DNA from: Tunicatimonas sp964551335
Lineage (GTDB): Bacteria > Bacteroidota > Bacteroidia > Cytophagales > Cyclobacteriaceae
Direction: 5' to 3'
DNA length: 64,000 nt
Assembly (NCBI GenBank): GCA_964551335.1
Contig: CAZKCO010000002.1
Location: 248,001 to 312,000 of the forward strand
Positions 25,825-35,200 of this stretch are shown here, one piece after another (position 1 is the stretch's first letter; the number at the start of each line of letters is the position of its first letter). A program made the position numbers and the translations under genes. The notes under the pieces are model-generated. The model had not been told where the DNA came from. It did not search any database and was given only the letters and a program-made list of their open reading frames with translations.

Positions 25825-27147
25825 ATGATTTTAGTAGACAATGCTTTACAGCTCAGAGAAGACGAAGGTAATCTCATCCAAGTAGGCCTGATCGGTGCCG
25901 GATTTATTTCTGCCGGTTTAGTAAGTCAAATTGAGCAATACATCCCTGGTATGCGGATTGCCGCAATGGCCAATCGTACTATATCCAAGGCTACTCAATC
26001 CTATCGTAAAGCCGGAATTAGTGACATAAGTTACGTTGACGATGCCGAAGCAGTCGACATAAATATCGAGATGAATAAATATTCGGTTTGTCAAGATCCG
26101 GCTATTTTGTGTGCTGCTTCCAAAATAGATATTGTTGTAGAAGTTACTGGTACAATTGACTTTGCAGCAGAGGTAGTTTTGACGGCCATAGCGTACCAAA
26201 AACCCATACTGCTTTTTAATCCGGAAGTAGATGCAACTCTTGGGCCTATTTTAAAGCATTACGCTGTTCAAGCAGGGGTACTCTATAGTCAAAGTGATGG
26301 GGATCAGCCAGGAGTCATCATGAACAAATACCGATTTGTAAAAGGCTTAGGGTTGCAACCGCTGGTTTGTGGAAACATCAAAGGATTTTTGGACGTGCAT
26401 AAAAATCCGTCTGATATGGCTGCTTACGCTAAAAAAGTGAATAATAGTGTGAATATGATCACTAGCTTTACCGACGGCACTAAAGTAAACTTTGAACAAG
26501 CTAACGTGGCTAACTCAACGGGCATGGGAGTGATGCAGCGCGGCATGAGCGCTCATCGTTCCAAGCAGCACATCGATGATCTTACTGAATTCTACGATAT
26601 AGACCAATTAAAGGAATCTGGTGGGATAGTAGATTATATTGTCGGCCCCAAACCAAGTCCCGGGGTTTATGTGTTTGGTACTACTGATGACCCTATGATC
26701 AAGGATCGTTTACGTTATCTAAAAATGGGTAATGGCCCTCTCTATAGTTTCTATACTCCCTACCATCTTTGCAATTTGGAAATTCCTAACTCAATTGCTC
26801 GGGTGGCTCACTTTAATGATCCGGTGATGGTCCCTATCGGTGAGCCAGTTGTAGAGGTTATCTCAGTTGCTAAAAGAGACCTACGTGCCGGTGAAACCTT
26901 AGATGGTATCGGAGGATACACTTGCTACGGCGAATGCGAAAACAGCTCAGTATGCCAGAGCGAAAACCTACTACCCATTGGATTAGCCGATAAAGTAGTT
27001 TTGAAAAGTGATATCAAACAAGATGAAGCGTTAACATTCGATGACATTGAATTGCCAAGCGACCGTTTAACCTACCGTCTTTACGAGCAACAACAAACTA
27101 TCTTACCGAAAGCTCATGAGCTGAATACAACTGATATAAAAGTGTAG
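25825..27147 (+). CDS. Homoserine-dehydrogenase-like oxidoreductase with C-terminal SAF domain (COG4091 type)
   Basis: 440 residues. Rossmann motif VGLIGAGFISAGLV (about 22-35), the dehydrogenase core with EVTGTIDFAAEVVLTAI and SQSDGDQPGVIMN, and a C-terminal SAF-like domain (SVAKRDLRAGETLDGIGGY to about residue 420). This is the layout of COG4091/StrU-like proteins, which are found in sugar and polysaccharide biosynthesis or sugar-acid use; the reaction is not settled. Codon and base use are more AT-rich than neighbours, and it stands alone between two AT-rich gaps, so transfer is possible. It converges on the small unknown gene at 27322. Confidence 0.75.
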   Translation: MILVDNALQLREDEGNLIQVGLIGAGFISAGLVSQIEQYIPGMRIAAMANRTISKATQSYRKAGISDISYVDDAEAVDINIEMNKYSVCQDPAILCAASKIDIVVEVTGTIDFAAEVVLTAIAYQKPILLFNPEVDATLGPILKHYAVQAGVLYSQSDGDQPGVIMNKYRFVKGLGLQPLVCGNIKGFLDVHKNPSDMAAYAKKVNNSVNMITSFTDGTKVNFEQANVANSTGMGVMQRGMSAHRSKQHIDDLTEFYDIDQLKESGGIVDYIVGPKPSPGVYVFGTTDDPMIKDRLRYLKMGNGPLYSFYTPYHLCNLEIPNSIARVAHFNDPVMVPIGEPVVEVISVAKRDLRAGETLDGIGGYTCYGECENSSVCQSENLLPIGLADKVVLKSDIKQDEALTFDDIELPSDRLTYRLYEQQQTILPKAHELNTTDIKV

Positions 27148-27321
27148 CATCCAGTATTCAAAGATTAATCAGCTACTGGAAAAAACATATCTCATCACTA
27201 TTACTTAAGAAATAACTAGACATATGCAGTCAGTTAATTCTTATTTATCTTTGGTGATTCTCCCCACTATATCTACCCTGAGGATTAGTGAGATAGATAA
27301 TTGTAGTATAAGTCATATATA

Positions 27322-27936
27322 TTAGCCAGAAAGTCGATCATTGAACGTCGTCTGAATCCAACGGGCATAATTACTACTACGGCCCAATGACATATCCAAT
27401 TCTTCTAAAGCACTTCTTTCCAAAATATAATCGATTGTGGCTACTAGACTTTCTTGCAGCTTATCCCTACGCCCGGAAGCTTCCAGGCCTAAGGTGAAGT
27501 ACAAATCACCATCCGCCAGTACTTGAGTAATTTCTACCTCACAACGATTTTCAGCTTGTTGGTCGGAAGATAGAGGCAGAACATTATGCTGAACTTCGTC
27601 ATATTTCAAGGGAGCCAATCTTCTCTGCTTGCTTACCGGAAGCCAGTATTGGGTATCAAATTTGTCGAGGTAATCATTCTGGTTCTCCAGTGCAAAGCTC
27701 CACTTTTTCCAATTTTCAATCGTGCCTGATACAGTATCCTTTTGGTAAGTCTGCCCCTCACCCTGCTGTTGCTTGACTTCAATATTTCCTTCTCGCCACT
27801 TAATGCCCACTCTGGTACCCGAGCCGAGCAAGTAATGATCGGTACGCTCTGATGGCCTAGAGAAAGGTAGCAACTGCTCTAATGATTTGAAAGCTCTTGC
27901 GTGGTCAGAGAACCAGCGAATTTCGGCGGTAAGCAT
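27322..27936 (-). CDS. Conserved hypothetical protein, possibly CYTH-like
   Basis: 204 residues, cytosolic, no signal. I do not recognise a named family. It begins MLTAEIRWFSD and has TRVGIKWREGNIEVKQQ and CEVEITQVLADGDLYFTLGLE, patterns of alternating charged beta strands that recall CYTH/triphosphate tunnel proteins, but this is weak. Its ATG overlaps the stop of the DUF1501 gene as TAATG, so it is translationally coupled and the third gene of the PSCyt1/PSD1-DUF1501 unit. Its role in that unit is unknown. Confidence 0.6.
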   Translation of the reverse strand: MLTAEIRWFSDHARAFKSLEQLLPFSRPSERTDHYLLGSGTRVGIKWREGNIEVKQQQGEGQTYQKDTVSGTIENWKKWSFALENQNDYLDKFDTQYWLPVSKQRRLAPLKYDEVQHNVLPLSSDQQAENRCEVEITQVLADGDLYFTLGLEASGRRDKLQESLVATIDYILERSALEELDMSLGRSSNYARWIQTTFNDRLSG

Positions 27937-29423
27937 TACGCCAGAACCTTCTTCACTACGTTGCCATGTACATCGGTCAGACGGAAGTCTCGTCCTTGGA
28001 AGTGATAGGTGAGCTTTTCGTGATCCATCCCAAGCAAATGCAGCATAGTAGCTTGCAGGTCGTGAATATGTACCCGATCTTTAATAGCGTAATAGCCAAT
28101 TTCGTCGGTTTCGCCCAGCGTAAACCCTTTTTTCAATCCTCCGCCGGCCATCCACATAGTGAAGGCATCCGTATGGTGATCTCTTCCCATGAATGGCATT
28201 TCCTTACCGTTGCGATTCTCCTGCATAGGAGTACGGCCAAATTCTCCCCCCCAAACAACGAGTGTTTCGTCTAGTAAGCCTCGCTGTTTCAAGTCTTTAA
28301 TTAAGGCGGTCATAGGTTGATCAACCTGACGACACTTTTCTTGGAACCCATCTTCCAATGCGGTACTCTTGTCAGTTCCGTGGGAGTCCCAACCCCAATC
28401 AAAGAGTTGCACAAAACGCACTCCTTGCTCAACCAGGCGGCGGGCTAGCAGACAGTTGTTGGCAAAGGAGGCTTTACCTGGTTCGGTGCCGTACATCTGG
28501 TGGATGTATTCGGGTTCATCTTCAATATTCATTACTTCCGGCACCGAGGTTTGCATGCGGAAGGCCATCTCGTACTGAGAGATACGAGTCAGAATTTCGG
28601 GATCGCCTACCTCCTGATACTCCTGTTGATTAATGTGATTGATTGCATCCAGGGTTTTCCGGCGCAGATTGCCGTTCATACCTTCAGGGTTAGAAACGTA
28701 GAGTACCGGATCGCCCTGCGAACGGCACTGTACTCCCTGATAAATAGACGGTAAAAACCCGCTACCCCACACACTTTTTCCGGCACTAGGCGTTTTACCG
28801 CCAGATACCAACACCAAAAACCCGGGAAGGTTCTCATTTTCGCTACCCAACCCATATGTGACCCAGGAACCGAAACTTGGCCGCCCCAGACGGGCACTGC
28901 CGGTTTGTAACAGTAGCTGGGCCGGAGCATGGTTGAATTCATCCGTATGCAAGGATTTGATTACGGTAATCTCATCCGCAACCGTAGCCAAGTGGGGTAA
29001 CCGATTGGAGATCATCATACCACTTTCGCCTCGCTGATAAAATTTAGCTTGGGGGCCCAACATTTTAGGTACTCCTTCAATAAAGGCGAAGCGCTTGCCT
29101 TCCAACAGCGAAGGCGGGCAATCTTTGGCGTGCAGCTTTTCCAGTTCAGGTTTGTAATCGAACAGTTCTAACTGGGAAGGAGAGCCAGCCATGTGCATAT
29201 AAATCACCCGTTTGGCTTTGCCCGCAAAATGGGAAAAGTTCGGAGCCATCGGGTTGGTTGGTAATGAAGTTACTGGGGCCGGGGCGACCGAATTATTATC
29301 GAGACTACAGCCGAACAAGGAGGCTAAAGCTACGCCACCTAATCCGGAAGTACACTTGCGTAGAAAATGGCGACGAGTTTCTAGTTGCAACTCCCTGTAT
29401 TGTTTCTCCTGGTAAATATTCAT
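27936..29423 (-). CDS. DUF1501 family protein with Tat/lipoprotein signal
   Basis: 495 residues. The N-terminus has twin arginines (ETRRHFLRK, Arg17-Arg18) and a lipobox-like LASLFGC (Cys39), so it may be a Tat lipoprotein. The body is the DUF1501 alkaline-phosphatase-like fold: IYMHMAGSPSQLELFDYKP near the start, then VRFVQLFDWGWDSHG, WGGEFGRTP and GRDHHTDAF. These match sulfatase-like exported proteins whose substrate is unknown; in Planctomycetes and Bacteroidota they travel with PSD1 cytochrome proteins, as here. It follows the PSCyt1/PSD1 gene by three bases. Confidence 0.88.
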   Translation of the reverse strand: MNIYQEKQYRELQLETRRHFLRKCTSGLGGVALASLFGCSLDNNSVAPAPVTSLPTNPMAPNFSHFAGKAKRVIYMHMAGSPSQLELFDYKPELEKLHAKDCPPSLLEGKRFAFIEGVPKMLGPQAKFYQRGESGMMISNRLPHLATVADEITVIKSLHTDEFNHAPAQLLLQTGSARLGRPSFGSWVTYGLGSENENLPGFLVLVSGGKTPSAGKSVWGSGFLPSIYQGVQCRSQGDPVLYVSNPEGMNGNLRRKTLDAINHINQQEYQEVGDPEILTRISQYEMAFRMQTSVPEVMNIEDEPEYIHQMYGTEPGKASFANNCLLARRLVEQGVRFVQLFDWGWDSHGTDKSTALEDGFQEKCRQVDQPMTALIKDLKQRGLLDETLVVWGGEFGRTPMQENRNGKEMPFMGRDHHTDAFTMWMAGGGLKKGFTLGETDEIGYYAIKDRVHIHDLQATMLHLLGMDHEKLTYHFQGRDFRLTDVHGNVVKKVLA

Positions 29424-29426
29424 GGT

Positions 29427-32186
29427 TTAGGCTTTAGTCACAAATTCATCAAGGTTCAGAATGGCATTAGCTACAACAGTGAGGGCGGCAAGTTCAGCAT
29501 CATCTTCCCCAACCATCTTCACTATCTCTTCAGGGTTCTCCTGATAATACTGATGTGCTTCTTGGTAGAGTTTTTCAAGTTGTTGTAGTTTAGACTGTTC
29601 GGCTTCTCTAATCAGTGCCCGCTCGTAGCCAAACTGGAGTTGCTCAGAAAGATCAGTGGCTGATTGCTGCATTTTTTCGGCTAGAGCTTGAGCTGCCTCT
29701 ACGTACACAGGGTCATTCAGCGTCACTAAGGCCTGCAGTGGCGTGTTGGTATTAATCCGGCGGGTAACGCAAAATTCGCGGCTTGGCCCATCAAAAGCAA
29801 TCATGGAAGGGTAGGGACTGGTTCGGCGCCAATACGTATACAGTGCCCGACGGTGCTGATCTTCTCCTTCACTGGTTTTCCACTCCAGACCACTGTAAAC
29901 AATCTGCCAGACTCCTTCGGGTTGAGGAGGCATCACACTGGGGCCGTACATCTTTTTACTAAGCAGTCCGCTCACAGCCAGAGCCTGATCGCGAATCTGC
30001 TCGGCAGTAAGCCGCACCCTAGGTCCTCGGGCTAGTAACCGATTGCGGGGATCTATCTCCAGCAATTCGGGGGTAACCTCGGATGCCTGACGATAGGTAG
30101 CTGACATCACCATTTGCTTTAGGGCGCTCTTTACTCTCCAATCGTGCTCGTGCATAAATTGCAGTGCCAACCAATCCAGCAACTCAGGGTGGGACGGTTT
30201 AGCCGCTTGCGAGCCGAAGTCTTCTATCGTTTCTACTATTCCAGTGCCAAAAAGTTCAGCCCACAACCGGTTTACCATAACCCGGGCGGTCAGTGGATTA
30301 TCTTCACTTACCAGCCACTTGGCCATTCCTAATCTATTGTTGGGTGCCCCTTCCGGTAAAGCCGGCCAGGCCTGAGGCACATCCGGCTCTACTTCCTCGC
30401 CCGGCACCAGCCAGTTGCCCCGTTCGAAGACATGTGTCGTACGTTGGAAGCGTTCGGGACGATCAACCATAATTGGAGTGCGGATTACCTCCGGATTATT
30501 TAGCAATGCCAGTAGATTTTGCTGTTGTTGCTGATAGTGTGGCTGACCTTCTCCGGGAAGCGGCTCGTGAAACATCAACCACTCAATCATGGCGATAGCC
30601 CCTTTCTTCTGCGGGTCTTTGAACGTAAAATAGAGGTCGTGCTTTCCGTTGATTCCTTTAAATGGAATGGCGGTAGTTTCGAACCGCCACCCACCGGTGT
30701 TCTCTTGTACGTTCCAGGTAGCTAACCGCTCGCCGTTCAGACTATCCAACCGCACTTCTACCCTACCCCGGCTATGGTTGGCACTGTAGCTAATCAATAA
30801 TTGGGTTTCATCCAACAAAGGGACATCAGACAGCCGGGCAAAGCCCCCGTCTTCAACTGACAGATATTTATTGTCGATCAAAGACCCATTCGCAATGGAA
30901 TCAAAGCCGTGGGGATGAATTTTTGGCTCGGCAACCCTGACCAGATTGACAAACTTTTGCGCTTTTCGCAGCTTATCATCGGCCGAACTGGTATGCCGGA
31001 TCACCCAATCTTTTAAACTCTCCAGCTTTTTCTGGTCTTCTTCCTGCTTAAAGGTAGTCAGATTTGGCGATTCGCTGGGAACATCTACATCGGCGGTATT
31101 ATTCAGGAAAGCAAAGAACTTATAGTACTCCTCGTGCCGAATAGGATCGTAGGGATGGCTATGGCACTGTACGCAAGCCATGGTAGTTGCTTGCCAAACG
31201 TCCCAGGTAGTATTTACCCGGTCAATCACAGCGGCTACCCGGAATTCCTCATCGTCAGTACCGCCTTCATCATTATTCATCGTATTGCGGTGAAAAGCGG
31301 TGGCAATTAGCTGATCGTCGGTAGGATTCGGCAGTAAATCACCGGCTAACTGTTCGATAGTAAACTGGTCGAAAGGTTTATCTTCGTTAAACGATTTAAT
31401 CAGCCAATCGCGGAACTGCCAGATACTACGGCGGTCATCTTTCTCGTAGCCTTTAGAGTCGGCGTAGCGGGCCAAGTCCATCCAGAGAGCAGTCCAACGC
31501 TCTCCGTAGTGGGGAGAGTTTAGCAAACGGTCAACTGCCTGCTCGTAAGCTTTTTCACTATCATCGTTCAGAAATTCTTCAAGCTCCTCCACCGTGGGCG
31601 GTAGTCCGGTCAGATCGATCGATAACCGGCGAAGCAGGGTAGCTTTGTCGGCTTCGGAACTGGGTTGTAGCTGTTCTTGCTCCAGGCGATCCAGGACAAA
31701 CGCATCAATATCATTACTGCCCCAAGTGGTTTCGGTTTCCGGTACTTCGGTGGGTTGCGGCTTCACGTAGGCCCAATGGTCTTCCCAGTAGGCTCCTTGT
31801 TCAATCCACTCGGTCAGGATGGCAATTTCTTCTTTGGACAAAGGGTCCCCCTCGGGTGGCATTCGCTCTTCTGGGTCGGTATGGTTAATCCGGCGGATCA
31901 TCTCACTAGCCTGAGGGTCGCCAGGTACGATAGCTAGCTTACCCGACTCGTTGGGACTGAGCGCCTCGGAGCGAAACAACAGACTAAAGCCGCTCGAACG
32001 TTTCACCCCGCCGTGGCAGGTAATACACTTTTTGTTAAGTATAGGACGGACTTCCGCATTAAAGTCTACCGTATCGGATACAGTAGACTTTAATATCAAC
32101 CAAACCACGTAAACGGCTAACACTAACAAAAAGACCAGAAGAACCCTGCGTAAAGTTGATTTACGGCTGCCGAATAGTTGTTTCAT
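29427..32186 (-). CDS. PSCyt1-PSCyt2-PSD1 (DUF1549/DUF1553) exported haem protein
   Basis: 919 residues from ATG 32186; an upstream TTG at 32285 would add 33 poorly supported residues. A membrane anchor (about 14-32) is followed by PSCyt1 with KKCITCHGG (Cys54, Cys57, His58) and ERMPPEGDPLS, then PSCyt2/DUF1549 (DAFVLDRL; HYGERWTALWMDLARYADSKG; CVQCHSHPYDP, a second CxxCH) and PSD1/DUF1553 (NRLWAELFGTGIVETIEDFG; FDGPSREFCVTRR). Two c-haem sites are therefore possible. The family is very common in Planctomycetes sulfated-polysaccharide loci and is thought to take part in oxidation or desulfation outside the cytoplasm. It begins a three-gene unit. Confidence 0.9.
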   Translation of the reverse strand: MKQLFGSRKSTLRRVLLVFLLVLAVYVVWLILKSTVSDTVDFNAEVRPILNKKCITCHGGVKRSSGFSLLFRSEALSPNESGKLAIVPGDPQASEMIRRINHTDPEERMPPEGDPLSKEEIAILTEWIEQGAYWEDHWAYVKPQPTEVPETETTWGSNDIDAFVLDRLEQEQLQPSSEADKATLLRRLSIDLTGLPPTVEELEEFLNDDSEKAYEQAVDRLLNSPHYGERWTALWMDLARYADSKGYEKDDRRSIWQFRDWLIKSFNEDKPFDQFTIEQLAGDLLPNPTDDQLIATAFHRNTMNNDEGGTDDEEFRVAAVIDRVNTTWDVWQATTMACVQCHSHPYDPIRHEEYYKFFAFLNNTADVDVPSESPNLTTFKQEEDQKKLESLKDWVIRHTSSADDKLRKAQKFVNLVRVAEPKIHPHGFDSIANGSLIDNKYLSVEDGGFARLSDVPLLDETQLLISYSANHSRGRVEVRLDSLNGERLATWNVQENTGGWRFETTAIPFKGINGKHDLYFTFKDPQKKGAIAMIEWLMFHEPLPGEGQPHYQQQQQNLLALLNNPEVIRTPIMVDRPERFQRTTHVFERGNWLVPGEEVEPDVPQAWPALPEGAPNNRLGMAKWLVSEDNPLTARVMVNRLWAELFGTGIVETIEDFGSQAAKPSHPELLDWLALQFMHEHDWRVKSALKQMVMSATYRQASEVTPELLEIDPRNRLLARGPRVRLTAEQIRDQALAVSGLLSKKMYGPSVMPPQPEGVWQIVYSGLEWKTSEGEDQHRRALYTYWRRTSPYPSMIAFDGPSREFCVTRRINTNTPLQALVTLNDPVYVEAAQALAEKMQQSATDLSEQLQFGYERALIREAEQSKLQQLEKLYQEAHQYYQENPEEIVKMVGEDDAELAALTVVANAILNLDEFVTKA

Positions 32187-32290
32187 AGGAAGATACAATA
32201 CGTGTTTAGCAAACGGTAATTTACAAAAATTGATTTGGGAAGAAAAGCTACCCCGATGTAGTTTTTCGGGTTTAATAAACGTCAACTATT

Positions 32291-35200
32291 TTATCTTCCA
32301 ATTAGTACGAACCCGCCCCAGTAATAGGGGTCGGGACGCTGCTCTTTAATAGCCAGTTGGGCATTCCGAAGCGCCACGTGTTTATTTTGACCGGACAACC
32401 AATACTGATAAAAGTATTGCATTAGCTCAGCCGTGCTGTTGTCACTCACACTCCAGAGGCTCATCAATACGTTTTGTGCCCCGGCTACGAGAAACGACCG
32501 TTGCAAACCATATACACCCTCCCCGTTCTTGATATCACCCAGACCAGTTTCGCAAGCACTGAGCACTACTAGTTCAGTACCATTTAGCTGTAGGTTCATA
32601 GCTTCGTAGGCGGTTAATATTCCGTCTTCTGCCTGCCAGTCAGTAGGATTTTTCTGATGAATACTACGTTCGGCCCCGGCCAAAAGCAACCCGGCTCGTA
32701 GCAATGGATTAGCGGAAATATTCTGTAAATGGATACCGTAGGCTCTACCATTGTCAGCCACGGGCAGGTCAGTCATGAAGTAACCGTGCGTAGCAATATG
32801 CAGCAGTCGCGGGCTATCTACTGATTTGACTACTTTTTCATTCGCTTCTTCCGCCAGATAGGTATTTGAAACCCATTGTTTCTTCTTCAACAGCCGGTCA
32901 AGTACTTCCACTTCAAGCTGGGTGCCAGGGAGATCGCTAATTCCGAAAGCAAACGGAGTGTTCTGCAGTACAGAAACAGGGTTACCCAATAAGGCTACTG
33001 TGGTATCAATATTAGCCTCGCTATCTTGGTATTCAACCTGATTCTGAAAATCTGGGTAGCCAACAAGGTAGGCCTGCTGGGGTTGGGTTGAAGTATAATA
33101 CCCAGACTGGGTTAGGTCACGAGTACTACTTACTATCCGAATATCTACTTCATCAATCACGTAGCGCTGGGCATTTGGATTGTATAAACTGCTGATGTTT
33201 ATTTTATGGTACACCCCATCGGGTGCCAGATATACCGTCAGTATCTGGTCAGACAGTTGATCTTGAATAGGTTGCCAGTACTGCTGGTACGATAACTCAT
33301 CCGAGATACGGAACTTAACAGCATTCTGATAATAATAGAAGTTTTTGTTCTCCATCGTTTCGCCCTCAGGCAACATACAAAGTTGGAGCGCTTCAGTTTC
33401 TGATTCCAAAAGTAAAGCAGCATACAGCGTACTGCTGTCTTTGGCAATGCGAATAATCTCTACGGCGGCTTCTTCGGAACTCAATTGGCTTTGCACTTGC
33501 TGCCAGGTTACCTGCTTACTATCTACCGTAATAGCAAAAGTGGCAGATTCCCGAGATAATTGCTTTTCCAACTGATTAGCTTCGTCTTCTAGCGAAGCTA
33601 AATCAATATCCTGCTCATTTCGCTCCCGCCTTGACAAAGTATAAGCCTGACCTAACTGTTCCTTAATGGCCAGCCATTGCTCATACTGACGCACAGTTTG
33701 AGTATTGCTTTGGGAAGCAATAGCCTGACGCAACTGGTAAGAGGCATCTAGCAGCATCGCCTTGGTAACTAGTTGAAGGTTGTATAACTCTCCAAGTAAA
33801 CGTTGCTTTTTAGCTTCACTTACTTCTGTTTCCCGGTAGTATACCTGATCAATAACAAAATCGCGGAAAGCGTGGAATACTGGCTCAACTCGCTGGAAAT
33901 ATGCACTTTTTTCCTTTTCACTTAATGCTGGAAAATAATTATGTATCTGCTGAACATAGTTATTAATTACCTGATGAAAAACTTCTTCAGCCTGCTCGTA
34001 CTGCTCTAGTTTATGGTACAGCACTGCCTGACTATAAAGCGCGTAAGCGTAGTCAGGATGAAGTTCTCCTAACACCTCCCGGCGAACACTTACTGCTTCT
34101 TCAATGTAGTTGGTAGCCTTTTGGTAGTCCAGTAAATCCTGATAAAGTAAGCCCAGATTAAGTAAAGTGGTAGAATAGAAAGGATGTTCCTTGCCTAGTA
34201 TCTGCTCACTAATAGACAAAGACTCTTCCAGCAGGGGTAATGCCTGTTCGTACCGATCATTGTTTTGATATAGGGTTGCCAGATTACTAAGTGTAACCGC
34301 ATAGGAAGGGTGCTGCTTGCCTAAAGTACTTTCGTCTATGGCTAGAGCTTTACGATAATACTGCTCCGCCAGTTCAATACTATCCTGCGCTTCGTAGAGG
34401 GAGGCCAAACTCTGGTAGGCAGCCGCCAGATCAGGATGGAAGCTTCCGTAAGCATCCTGAAATATCTGTTGGCTCACTTCCAGCAGAGGTTTTGCGGTCG
34501 TGAAATTTCCGAGAGTAAAGTAAAATTTAGCCATTTCCAGCTGCACTCGGGCGTGCTCGGGATGATTCTCCCCAAAGTGAGCCAGAGCCAAACGGGATGC
34601 TTGTTGTAGTAAAGGTTCGGCTTCGGGATAATTCCCGGTCAGAATTTCCAGTCGGGCTAGATTTAGATAGTTATCAATCATCACCGGGTGTTCATCTCCC
34701 CATTTTTCCCGCTGGGTTTCAGTCACTAATTCCAGTATAGGACGCGATTGGGTGTATTTGCCCTCTTCCAGGTAGAGTAAACCTACATTGGAAAGGGCAG
34801 CTAGATAATCAGGGTGCTCGGCCCCAAACAGCTTCTCTTTAGTAGCAATGGATTTTTCCAGCAATTCAGCCGCTTTTCGGTAATTACCTTTAGCCTGGCA
34901 TACTAAGGCGTAGTTATTCAGCAGATTTGCATAAAAATCATGCTCTGTACCAGTTAGCTCTTTCTGAATATTGATTGCTTCCTGAAAAAAGATACCCGCC
35001 TCCACCAAGTAACCTATATCATGATATAACCCGGCTATTCCGCTAATCGCCGCCACATACTCCTGACTTTCTCGGCCAGCAGCTTGCTTAATTAGCTCAA
35101 TAGACTTCTGATGATAGTAAATAGCAGTATCAAAACGTACCAGATCTTGGTAGTTCCGGGCAGCATTACTGTAAATTGAAGCCTGATGCAACAGTGCTTT

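Noticed and set aside
27246..27253. TATCTTTG as a promoter
   Set aside because: No plus-strand gene follows; the next genes are on the minus strand and no -33 element is present.
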